A stretch of 43,134 nucleotides of DNA from Roseibium sediminis (GTDB lineage Bacteria; Pseudomonadota; Alphaproteobacteria; Rhizobiales; Stappiaceae). The first letter of the stretch is position 1; the number at the start of each line of letters is the position of its first letter. Of this stretch, positions 1 to 6,534 are shown piece by piece. The notes below the pieces were generated by a model that was given only the letters and a program-made list of their open reading frames with translations, was not told where the DNA came from and did not search any database. The stretch covers positions 1-43,134 of the forward strand of contig NZ_VXDB01000028.1 of assembly GCF_008711325.1 (NCBI RefSeq), given 5' to 3'. A program made the translations under genes and the position numbers.

Positions 1-2
1 TC

Positions 3-55
3 TGATCCTCCGTTTCCTAACTATAGGGGCGGACCAATTCAAAGGGGGAGGATCA
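3..55 (+). promoter_or_regulatory. Inverted repeat that could hide a ribosome binding site
   Basis: A perfect 9-base inverted repeat pairs TGATCCTCC (3-11) with GGAGGATCA (47-55). The right arm contains the Shine-Dalgarno core and the A of the ATG at 55. If transcribed, the stem would sequester that ribosome binding site. What lies upstream is outside the window, so its role is not known. Confidence 0.35.
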
Positions 56-102
56 TGAGTTTGGCGCCGAATCTGCTTAGTGCAGCTGAGTCAGTAAGGT
101 GA
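55..102 (+). CDS. Possible 15-codon mini-ORF (leader peptide or remnant)
   Basis: The ATG at 55 follows a strong GGGGGAGG ribosome binding site and opens a 15-codon frame (MSLAPNLLSAAESVR) that ends in TGA. No recognisable function. The good ribosome binding site and the hairpin that would cover it are the only reasons to list it. It could be a regulatory leader peptide or the remains of a broken gene. The rest of 103-204 shows no coding potential. Confidence 0.2.
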   Translation: MSLAPNLLSAAESVR

Positions 103-204
103 GATTATGGGTTAGCTGACTTTGAAAGTGATGTCCGAAATCGCGAAAAAGATTAATAATTTCAATCGTTAGGTTGCATAATTTGAGAGGGTGATTCAAG
201 GGTG

Positions 205-636
205 CTATTTCCGCCCGAGATCCACAGCCATCTGGTCCACATAAGCCAGAATTGCCTCGACCTCGTCATGGGTCAGAATAACTTCCTTGATCGTGCTGGG
301 CAGATCGTCAGGGCGTTCATTGTCACCTTCAAGGCGCATGTGGGCCGGGTGAGGGTTTCGGGCCATGAAGGTCGCAAATCTGTCTTCCCAGTCTTCCAGA
401 ACCTCGATCATGATCTTGAACGACGGGGAGGAGGCTATTCCCGCAAAGCGGTCCTTTGCAACAATATGGCAACGGGAGCAATGTTGCTGGGAGAGGACCA
501 ATCCTTGCCGTGTGAGCTCGCTTTCGGCAGTCGCACTGTGCGGAAGGAAAAGAATGGCACAAAGCGTTGATGCAACAAGTGCCGGCCGGGCACTGCGTTG
601 AAACGCCGTTCTAGGTATGCCGACTGTTTCCATCAT
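205..636 (-). CDS. Small periplasmic c-type cytochrome
   Basis: A 143-residue protein with an N-terminal hydrophobic segment (about residues 18-37, ending SATA before ESEL) that looks like a Sec signal peptide. One CxxCH haem c attachment motif, C53-S-R-C56-H57, follows directly. A Met near the C-terminus (VDQMAVDLG) could be the distal haem ligand. This fits a mono-haem class I cytochrome c acting as a periplasmic electron carrier. The start is supported by AAGAGA about 7 bases upstream of two successive ATG codons. It lies downstream of the L,D-transpeptidase gene on the same strand, but a terminator separates them, so it probably has its own promoter. The redox partner cannot be told from the context. 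Confidence 0.8.
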   Translation of the reverse strand: MMETVGIPRTAFQRSARPALVASTLCAILFLPHSATAESELTRQGLVLSQQHCSRCHIVAKDRFAGIASSPSFKIMIEVLEDWEDRFATFMARNPHPAHMRLEGDNERPDDLPSTIKEVILTHDEVEAILAYVDQMAVDLGRK

Positions 637-706
637 GAAGTCTCTTGGCTCGCGTCATTGGCATGATGCCTCTGACCAACCCGCTCCTGCAAGATGGAAA
701 GGATGC

Positions 707-737
707 AAAAAAGGCCGGCTGAATAGCCGACCTTTTT
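707..737. terminator. Rho-independent terminator, bidirectional
   Basis: A stem of AAGGCCGGCT and AGCCGACCTT (one mismatch) is flanked by an A-run on the left and a T-run on the right. On the minus strand it ends the L,D-transpeptidase transcript before the cytochrome gene. Confidence 0.8.
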
Positions 738-756
738 GATTGTAATGCCCTGCGGG

Positions 757-1359
757 TCAGCGCTTGACGATAATCTTCGACCCGACAGTGACGTTGTCAT
801 AGAGATGCGTAACATCATCATTTGCAAGGCGAATGCAGCCTGAGGACACGGCACTGCCGATGGTCCAGGGCTGATTGGTGCCGTGAATACGATACAGCGT
901 GCTGCCGATATACATGGCGCGCGCACCCAGCGGATTGTTTGGGCCGCCCTTCATGTGGGCAGGCAGGATACGACCCTTGGCACGTTCGCGCGCGATCATC
1001 TGCGGCGGCGGCGTCCAATCCGGCCACTCGGCCTTGCGCGTGATGCGATTGGTGCCAGCCCACTGGAAGCCTTCCTTGCCAACGCCAACGCCGTATTTCA
1101 TGGCCTTGCCATTCGGGCGAACGTGATAGAGGCGGCGCTCGGACGTGTCGATGATGATGGTGCCCGGAGCGTGTGGGCCGTCATATTTGACCATCTGACG
1201 CTTGATTGGCGACTTGCCGCTCGGGTTTCCATGCTGCGGGCCGTAAGAGACCCAAGTACGAGTGTTCGGATCGAAGAACTGGCTTCCAGCCTGCGCAAAT
1301 GCGGTGCTGGCTGAAAAAGTAACCAGGGCTGCGGCCAGTGCCGCATAAAAAAATCTCAT
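757..1359 (-). CDS. L,D-transpeptidase (YkuD domain), secreted
   Basis: A 200-residue protein with a signal peptide (about residues 1-22, ending STAFA). The YkuD catalytic domain covers about residues 65-200 and contains the signature His159-Gly-Thr and SSGC(175)IRL, Cys175 being the expected nucleophile. Such enzymes form 3-3 cross-links in peptidoglycan or attach proteins to it in the periplasm. The start at 1359 is chosen because a TTGGGGGA ribosome binding site sits just upstream and it gives a clean signal peptide; an in-frame codon at 1401 would add 14 residues before it. The gene is divergent from the transglutaminase-fusion gene, which also deals with cross-linking, though a functional link is only a guess. 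Confidence 0.9.
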   Translation of the reverse strand: MRFFYAALAAALVTFSASTAFAQAGSQFFDPNTRTWVSYGPQHGNPSGKSPIKRQMVKYDGPHAPGTIIIDTSERRLYHVRPNGKAMKYGVGVGKEGFQWAGTNRITRKAEWPDWTPPPQMIARERAKGRILPAHMKGGPNNPLGARAMYIGSTLYRIHGTNQPWTIGSAVSSGCIRLANDDVTHLYDNVTVGSKIIVKR

Positions 1360-1734
1360 TACGTCCCCCAAGATGACAATTCTGATTAAGGAGCCCGCCA
1401 AGGTTCATAGGTATGTGTACCTACTAACCCAGAGTTATCCAAAATGACTAGAGAAACATTGACCATATGAGTAAATTTTTTCTCTTTCCCGGTCGTTGGC
1501 CGATGTCAGGTGCTTCCCATCAGGAATTGTAGAATCGGTCGCCCTCCCGCCACAAGTCTTAATGAAAAATGCCGATAAACCCAATCAAACGCTCAGTTTT
1601 GTGCTTGTTTGCATCGGTACTACGTAGAGATCTCCGCAATCACTCCAAATTGTGAAGAAAGGCTTGAAAAGTTAGGTTGTCTCCAACGTGAACATTTCCA
1701 TCCATTGGATGCTGATCATTCTGGAGTGTACAAG
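1360..1734. other. Divergent intergenic region (ldt / transglutaminase fusion)
   Basis: About 375 bases separating two divergent genes. It holds a perfect 6+6 inverted repeat, TAGGTATGTGTACCTA, at 1408-1423 about 50 bases upstream of the transpeptidase start, and a CTACGTAG palindrome at 1620-1627 on the side of the fusion gene. The reading frame of the fusion gene stays open back to a TTG at 1609, but that stretch has no ribosome binding site and reads unlike the rest of the protein. Confidence 0.6.
1408..1423. promoter_or_regulatory. Candidate operator, 6-bp inverted repeat
   Basis: TAGGTA-TGTG-TACCTA is a perfect inverted repeat with a 4-base spacer, about 50 bases upstream of the L,D-transpeptidase start. 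The position suits a repressor or activator site. No regulator is assigned. Confidence 0.3.
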
Positions 1735-3750
1735 ATGATTTGCCGAGTTCCTCCTCAACAGCCGAAGCCGAATGGTCCAGGCGGAAACACTGGCGGTAAA
1801 TTCAACACCGTCCTGAACAACACCATGAACCAGCAGCCGCAGGCTGGTGGTCAGCAGAGCGCTTTTGTCATGGCACAGGGCGGCGGTGGCGGCGCTAGCG
1901 CGTTTGTCAATGCGCAGACCGGCCTCAGAGATGCAGGACATGCGGCTTCCCAGTTCGCTTCCTTCGGTGGCGGTGCTGCCCAGGGCGCTGCCTATCAGGC
2001 TCCTGCAACAAGCCCGTTTGTCATGGCCATGAACGGCGCAGGTGCTCCGGCCCAGACGACCCTTCCGGTCAGTGCATTCGTGAACAGCTTCGGTGGTGCC
2101 GGCGGCACCGGTAACGCAAATGGCCAGAGCGCCTTTGTTGTAATGATGAATGGTGGTGGTCAGCAGCAGGCTGGCGGCGCGGTAAACGATTTCGTTACGG
2201 CGTTCAACGGCGGCGGCAACAACAATGGTGCAAGCGCCTTTGTTACCGGCATGAACCAGAAAGTTCCAGCAAACGGCAACAACGGTGGCTGGACGCTGGT
2301 CAATAACAACGGCGTTTGGGAACTGGTGCAGCTCGGCGGTAACAACGGCGGCGGCAAAGGCGGCGTCGGTGGTAATACCGGTGCAGGTGGCAACACGGGC
2401 GTTGGCGGCAACAATGGTGGCGGCCAGCTGACCAATGCGTCCCTCACCAAGATTGCCAACCTGATCAACAACGCAACCGGCGGCAACATCAAGCTGGTCA
2501 ACGCAAATGGCGCTGATACCCGCGAAGGCGGCAGCCGTATCTTCGTACAGGACGGCAAGATCCAGAGCGTCATGATCTGGGGCAAGCCTGCGCTTTCCCA
2601 GAAGTTGACTGAAAAACTGCAGGGCCTGCCGGTTTACACCGCAGACAACATCCCGGCTGACGACACTCCGCTTGGCCTCGTGCACAATGGTGGCTTCGGG
2701 AACTATGGTTCCGTAGGTGTTGTCGGAAACGCCGCAGGGGGTCCCGGCCCGAACCCAGGCCCTGGCCCGAATCCTGGTCCTGGTCCGAACCCAGGTCCTG
2801 GCCCCGGCCCGAATCCTGGCCCTGGCCCGAACCCAGGCCCTGGCCCGAATCCTGGTCCTGGTCCGAACCCAGGTCCTGGCCCCGGCCCGAATCCTGGCCC
2901 TGGCCCGAACCCAGGCCCTGGCCCGAATCCTGGTCCTGGTCCGAACCCAGGTCCTGGCCCCGGCCCGAATCCTGGCCCTGGCCCGAACCCCGGTCCGAAC
3001 CCAGGCAACATTGCCGAGAAATACGATGACCTGCTTCAGGCTGCGATGGTTGACAATGCCATGGCCTTCCAGAACGGCGCATGGGAGTTCCTCGGTGAAG
3101 GTGGTCTTTCCAAGGTAAAGGGTGAAAGCCCCTTCTGGGAAAACAAGAACGGCGTGATGGTCGTCAAGCAGGGCGTAAAGGCCAGCGACGCGATCCAGGA
3201 CCTCTGGGACAACCCGCAGCGTTACGCCATGGAGTGTGCGTCCGCAGTTGTGACCGTGGCCGTAAAAGCCCGCCTTGATGTTCTTGGCGCAGATGACTTC
3301 GACGCCATGTATCAGTCTGTCGGTGGTCTTTCCATCAGCGGCTGGCACGGCTCGGGCATGAAGCCGACCGATTTCGCCTTTGCTGCTCCGGGTTCCGTGA
3401 CAGTTGGCGGTGGCACTTCGGTTGAAGGTGACCGTGCTCCGTTCAACCCGAACACGGACAAGCTGGAAGTCGGTAACGTCTACTACTTCGACAAGGCCGG
3501 TGACGTGACCACGGCCAACCAGGGCTGGAACGTGATCTACATGGGCCAGACTGCTGACGGACAGCACCTGTTCTGGACCCAGTTCGGCACGGAAAAGGTC
3601 GATCTGGTGATTGACGACAACGGCGTGATGATCTCGGGTGCGAACCGTGACTCCTTCGACGGTCACTACCTGAGCAAGGGCTATCAGGCTCCCAACGGTG
3701 CCCTGTTCCAGGGATATGACCGGGACCGCTCAGCGCTCGCTAACGCGTAA
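1735..3750 (+). CDS. Repeat-rich protein with C-terminal Tgl-type transglutaminase domain
   Basis: A 671-residue protein in three parts. Residues ~1-300 are rich in Gly, Asn and Gln and carry seven copies of a short motif around S-A-F-V (for example QSAFVMAQ, ASAFVNAQ, VSAFVNSF, ASAFVTGM). Residues ~337-424 are a Pro-Gly-Asn collagen-like tract (GPGPNP units). Residues ~425-671 resemble the Bacillus spore-coat protein-glutamine gamma-glutamyltransferase Tgl: an FW..KNGVM.VK strand, then NPQRYAMEC(501)ASAVV matching the Tgl stretch with the catalytic Glu-Cys pair, and later NVYYFDKAG and WNVIYMGQT. The Tgl position that normally carries a second, partly redundant Glu appears to be Trp (GWN instead of GEN). 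The start at 1735 has TCTGGAG 8 bases upstream. No classical signal peptide is visible. The likely product is a self-cross-linking matrix or coat protein; substrate and location are inference. Confidence 0.75.
   Translation: MICRVPPQQPKPNGPGGNTGGKFNTVLNNTMNQQPQAGGQQSAFVMAQGGGGGASAFVNAQTGLRDAGHAASQFASFGGGAAQGAAYQAPATSPFVMAMNGAGAPAQTTLPVSAFVNSFGGAGGTGNANGQSAFVVMMNGGGQQQAGGAVNDFVTAFNGGGNNNGASAFVTGMNQKVPANGNNGGWTLVNNNGVWELVQLGGNNGGGKGGVGGNTGAGGNTGVGGNNGGGQLTNASLTKIANLINNATGGNIKLVNANGADTREGGSRIFVQDGKIQSVMIWGKPALSQKLTEKLQGLPVYTADNIPADDTPLGLVHNGGFGNYGSVGVVGNAAGGPGPNPGPGPNPGPGPNPGPGPGPNPGPGPNPGPGPNPGPGPNPGPGPGPNPGPGPNPGPGPNPGPGPNPGPGPGPNPGPGPNPGPNPGNIAEKYDDLLQAAMVDNAMAFQNGAWEFLGEGGLSKVKGESPFWENKNGVMVVKQGVKASDAIQDLWDNPQRYAMECASAVVTVAVKARLDVLGADDFDAMYQSVGGLSISGWHGSGMKPTDFAFAAPGSVTVGGGTSVEGDRAPFNPNTDKLEVGNVYYFDKAGDVTTANQGWNVIYMGQTADGQHLFWTQFGTEKVDLVIDDNGVMISGANRDSFDGHYLSKGYQAPNGALFQGYDRDRSALANA
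2743..2976 (+). repeat. Three tandem 78-bp repeats coding for Pro-Gly-Asn tract
   Basis: Three copies of a 78-base unit (2743-2820, 2821-2898, 2899-2976) that are almost identical, with a partial fourth to 3006. Each unit codes for four GPNPGP-type blocks plus one extra GP. The DNA identity, beyond what the protein needs, points to recent duplication and likely length variation. Confidence 0.9.
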
Positions 3751-3781
3751 CCAAGCCATAAAGACGTGTCCAACAAACTTA

Positions 3782-3810
3782 AAACCCCGGCAAACTGCCG
3801 GGGTTTTTTA
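3782..3810. terminator. Strong rho-independent terminator between convergent genes
   Basis: AACCCCGGCA-AAC-TGCCGGGGTT followed by a run of T, preceded by a run of A. It can serve both the transglutaminase fusion (plus) and the DUF1989 gene (minus), which converge here. Confidence 0.9.
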
Positions 3811-3828
3811 TTGCCGCCGCAGCCTTGA

Positions 3829-4671
3829 TCAGCGGCCGTGGGTTCGGTCATAGCTGTTGAGCGGGGGAGAGGACCAGCCCTGGAGGCTGCCCTCGGCCGG
3901 TTTCCAGACTTCCATCAGCATCGGGTGACAGGCGGCGGTATCGCTGGAATGCTCGCTGCCGCAATCTCCGCCCGGACAGGCGCTCATCACTGCCAGAAGA
4001 TCGATTTCGGCAAAGAGTTCGAGATAGTCGCCGGGGCGCACCGGACTGGCCTTCATGAAATATTGTCCGGTATCCCGGGTGAAGCCCGTGCACATGAAGA
4101 CGTTGAGCACGTCGTGAACGAGTGGCTCTGCTTCCTGAAGCGACAGACCGCGGGCATCGGAAAGCGCGCGGGTGAGATTGGAATGGCAGCAATGATGATA
4201 ATCTGTGCCGCCGAGAACCTTGCCGGTGTAAGGATCACAGCGCGTGCCAATCACGTCATGAACCGATCCGCCGAATTCGTCGATTCCGTACCAGCCGAGC
4301 GTATCGTTGGAAACCGTGGCCATTGGACGGAGATACGGGAAGCACGACCACAGCTGGTCGCCGGTGGTGACATGGGTGCCGTGCAGGGCTCGTGTCTTGC
4401 CGGAAAAGAACCGCTCAGTGAGGTTGGCGCTGTTGAAGAGGTTGAGGTCGCCAACCTGCGGACCGTCGATGCAGCTGATTTTCAGGAAATGGCCAGCTGG
4501 TACATCGATGGATGCTGCCTCTCGTGGAGAAACAATAATTTCGCTGACCTTGGTCGCGGTTCTGGCCGCGTCCTGATACAGGCTGAGGGAGGGTTTTGGC
4601 AGCGTATCCGTGGGGTAGCAGATAACCGGTTTTATTGCGCGGCGCGCAGCTGCATCACGTGGCTCTGCCAT
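3829..4671 (-). CDS. DUF1989 family protein (urea carboxylase-associated / carboxyguanidine deiminase-like)
   Basis: A 280-residue protein that I recognise as DUF1989 family. Family features seen are a central domain with HGTHVTTGDQLWSCFP, GWYGIDEFGGSVHDVIG, a YHHCCHSN cluster of potential metal ligands, VLNVFMCTGF, and CPGGDC.. near the C-terminus. Relatives sit beside urea carboxylase or act as the paired carboxyguanidine deiminase subunits in guanidine nitrogen metabolism. Here there is a single longer copy with no urea carboxylase, allophanate hydrolase or transporter nearby, so the substrate is uncertain. The start has GGGAG 5 bases upstream of ATG. The nearest same-strand neighbour is the PilZ-like gene about 105 bases upstream, with no obvious functional tie. 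Confidence 0.75.
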   Translation of the reverse strand: MAEPRDAAARRAIKPVICYPTDTLPKPSLSLYQDAARTATKVSEIIVSPREAASIDVPAGHFLKISCIDGPQVGDLNLFNSANLTERFFSGKTRALHGTHVTTGDQLWSCFPYLRPMATVSNDTLGWYGIDEFGGSVHDVIGTRCDPYTGKVLGGTDYHHCCHSNLTRALSDARGLSLQEAEPLVHDVLNVFMCTGFTRDTGQYFMKASPVRPGDYLELFAEIDLLAVMSACPGGDCGSEHSSDTAACHPMLMEVWKPAEGSLQGWSSPPLNSYDRTHGR

Positions 4672-4777
4672 GATTACTCCCGTCGTCGTTCCTCTCTTAC
4701 CTGAATAGGCGCAGGTAATCGGTCCGGCAAGGGAATTTGCGCAGCGTTATATTTCGATGACGAAAGCAGGAAGGCTG

Positions 4778-5170
4778 TCAGTCGTCGAACCAGTCGACCG
4801 GCGCGAAAATCTGTCCGAGAACGGGTTTTGTCGCGGGCTTGGCGGGCGCTTCGCCTTGCTTGGGAGCGGCCTTGATGACCGGCTTCTGATCGATGAAGGC
4901 CACACCGCAGGTCTTGCCGTCTTCCCAGCGCTTTTCGCAGGTAACGGGCAGGGCGTCTTCGTCCAGCTGAAGTTCGAAGTGGCGTGGCAGCAGCTGAAAC
5001 TGCTCGAACAGCAGCTTGGCCCCTTCGGTCGAAACGTTCTGGACATGAACGGGAATGGCGATGGTCCGGTTTTGCAGCAACACCTTACCCTCACGCTGAA
5101 CGCTCAAACGCCGTTCGCGATGGATATAGGAGCTGTCTACCAGCTTGCGGGATTCGTTAGAATCAGACAC
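4778..5170 (-). CDS. PilZ-like domain protein
   Basis: A 130-residue cytoplasmic protein with one domain of PilZ type: a basic N-terminal stretch HRERRLSVQREGKVLL (residues 17-32), then NVSTEGAKL matching the second c-di-GMP motif (N/DxSxxG), and a strand ending CGVAFID. PilZ proteins bind c-di-GMP and control motility, polysaccharide or envelope machinery. The first motif is not a clean RxxxR: the arginines are at 18, 20, 21 and 26, so binding may be altered or lost. The tail (~105-130) is Ala-, Pro- and Lys-rich. An (A/C)CGTAAGG-type sequence lies 31 bases upstream of the start, shared with the FecR and TadG-like genes. Confidence 0.65.
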   Translation of the reverse strand: MSDSNESRKLVDSSYIHRERRLSVQREGKVLLQNRTIAIPVHVQNVSTEGAKLLFEQFQLLPRHFELQLDEDALPVTCEKRWEDGKTCGVAFIDQKPVIKAAPKQGEAPAKPATKPVLGQIFAPVDWFDD

Positions 5171-5200
5171 GTGCCATCCAACTCATTACATGAGGAACTT

Positions 5201-5215
5201 GTGACCTTACGGTAC
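5201..5215 (-). promoter_or_regulatory. CCGTAAGGTCAC element upstream of the PilZ-like gene
   Basis: Read on the minus strand the sequence is GTACCGTAAGGTCAC, ending 31 bases before the ATG. It matches CTTACGTAAGGTTACC upstream of the first FecR gene in 9 of 10 core positions. It may be an operator or promoter element. Confidence 0.4.
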
Positions 5216-5426
5216 ACAAAAGTCCTTTAAAACTCTTAAAGTTCATTGAATAAAAGGTGCCAGAACACGTCCGAACTTCTCGCGAGTAGGGTGTTTTGAC
5301 TGTATTTGGGTTAGGGTAACCCAGAAGTAGCACGTAATGAGTGTTCTTTTTGCTAATGCAGGTCGGGAGTTGGATGCGCCTTGGGGGAGGTGTTGACCGC
5401 TTCGCGTCACTCGCTTACGAAAAGTC

Positions 5427-6017
5427 ATGCTTACATTTGCATCGGCGGTTTTCTTCCTCATCATCACTCCGGGCCCCGGAGTTCTCTCCGTTGCCGGGGT
5501 TGGCTCTGCCTTCGGCTTCAGGGCAGGGGCACGCTATATCGCGGGCCTCTTCATCGGCACGAATCTGGTTGCCCTTGCCGTGGTCTTCGGGCTGGCGACC
5601 ATCCTGCTCGCTAACGAAAAACTCCGGCTGATCCTGTTGGTGCTTTCGGTCGGGTATCTGGTCTATCTGGCGTCGAGGATTGCCTTTGCCGGATCAAAAA
5701 TCGCCTTCAAGGCGGCCGACACCGCGCCGGGCATTCGCTCCGGCATTTTCCTGCAGATCGTCAATCCCAAGGCCTATGCGGTCAACACGGCGCTTTTGAC
5801 AGGCTTTGCCTTCTGGCCGGATAGTCTTGTGGTCGAGACCGCGCTGAAATTCGCGATCATGAACACCATCTGGTTGCCGATCCACTTCGCATGGCTCTAT
5901 CTGGGCATGACCCTGCACAAGATGAACCTCGCCCCCCACATCCAGCGCCGCGTCAACATCGCCATGGCGCTTTCCATGCTGATTGTTGTGGTATTGGCGC
6001 TTCTGGCACCGAAGTGA
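5427..6017 (+). CDS. LysE/RhtB family amino acid exporter
   Basis: A 196-residue inner-membrane protein with about six hydrophobic segments. It begins with the family signature ITPGPGVLSVAGVG (residues ~13-26) and has LQIVNPKAYAV in the middle (residues ~109-119), the second conserved LysE motif. Family members export amino acids or related metabolites in exchange for protons. The substrate cannot be told from sequence. The ribosome binding site is weak (AAAAG), but the start fits the usual family N-terminus. It is divergent from the PilZ-like gene, and its 3' end is followed at once by the repeat region. Confidence 0.9.
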   Translation: MLTFASAVFFLIITPGPGVLSVAGVGSAFGFRAGARYIAGLFIGTNLVALAVVFGLATILLANEKLRLILLVLSVGYLVYLASRIAFAGSKIAFKAADTAPGIRSGIFLQIVNPKAYAVNTALLTGFAFWPDSLVVETALKFAIMNTIWLPIHFAWLYLGMTLHKMNLAPHIQRRVNIAMALSMLIVVVLALLAPK

Positions 6018-6065
6018 ATGCTCATTCAAGTGAGGTTGCGTGTTTGGTGCTGCTCTTTCCAGTTG

Positions 6066-6270
6066 GTCCTCCCGGCCAAGAATCGCGCGAGCCGGGATCG
6101 GGGAACTCTGGACCTCAAGATTTTTGCTTTCAAGCGAGATCCGGGCTCGCCGATCCCGCATCAAGTGCGGGATGACGATGGAGAGGTGAAGTGCATTTTT
6201 CCGCCGTCCCGGCCTTGAGCCGGGATCTTTGAACGGACTGAAAAGGCCCCGGACCGGTGTCCGGGGCGGC
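6066..6270 (+). repeat. Mosaic intergenic repeat, copy 1
   Basis: A 205-base element made of several GC-rich palindromes: CCCGGCCAAG..GCGAGCCGGG, GATCCCGCAtcaaGTGCGGGAT, CCCGGCCTTGAGCCGGG and CCCCGGACCGGTGTCCGGGG. It is repeated at an offset of 246 bases with few differences. It resembles the RIME/REP-type elements of rhizobial and related genomes. Short apparent reading frames inside it are not genes. Confidence 0.85.
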
Positions 6271-6311
6271 GCCGAGAGCGAGCTGATCCGCTTGTGTCAT
6301 TACTCTCTGGT

Positions 6312-6516
6312 GTCCTCCCGGCCAAGCATCACGCGAGCCGGGATCGGGGAACCTGTGCCCCAAGACGCGTGCTTCCAAGCAAGGTCCGGGCTCGCCGATC
6401 CCGCATCAAGTGCGGGATGACGATGGAGAGGTGATGTGCGTTTTTCTGCCGTCCCGGCCTTGAGCCGGGACCTTTGAACGGACTGAAAAAGGCCCCGGAT
6501 CGGTGTCCGGGGCGGC
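6312..6516 (+). repeat. Mosaic intergenic repeat, copy 2
   Basis: Second copy of the 205-base element, in the same orientation, ending just before the fumarase stop codon. Its last palindrome also forms the fumarase terminator, so the element has been put to use as a transcription end. Confidence 0.85.
6486..6513 (-). terminator. Fumarase terminator formed by the repeat element
   Basis: On the minus strand a CCCCGGA / TCCGGGG stem with a 6-base loop is followed by CCTTTTT, 22 bases after the fumarase stop codon. Confidence 0.7.
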
Positions 6517-6534
6517 AATTGCGGGGAACCGGGC

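Noticed and set aside
2743..2976. Regular repeats that might be taken for a CRISPR array
   Set aside because: Contiguous 78-base coding units without unique spacers, in frame with the protein.
1672..3666. Long open frame antisense to the transglutaminase fusion
   Set aside because: It results from the Gly/Asn and Pro-Gly repeat composition; the protein is a Val/Arg/Ala string with no domain and no ribosome binding site, and the plus-strand product has a clear domain match.
6018..6518. Several short open frames in the repeat region
   Set aside because: They occur in both copies of the palindromic repeat, lack ribosome binding sites and give no protein-like sequence.
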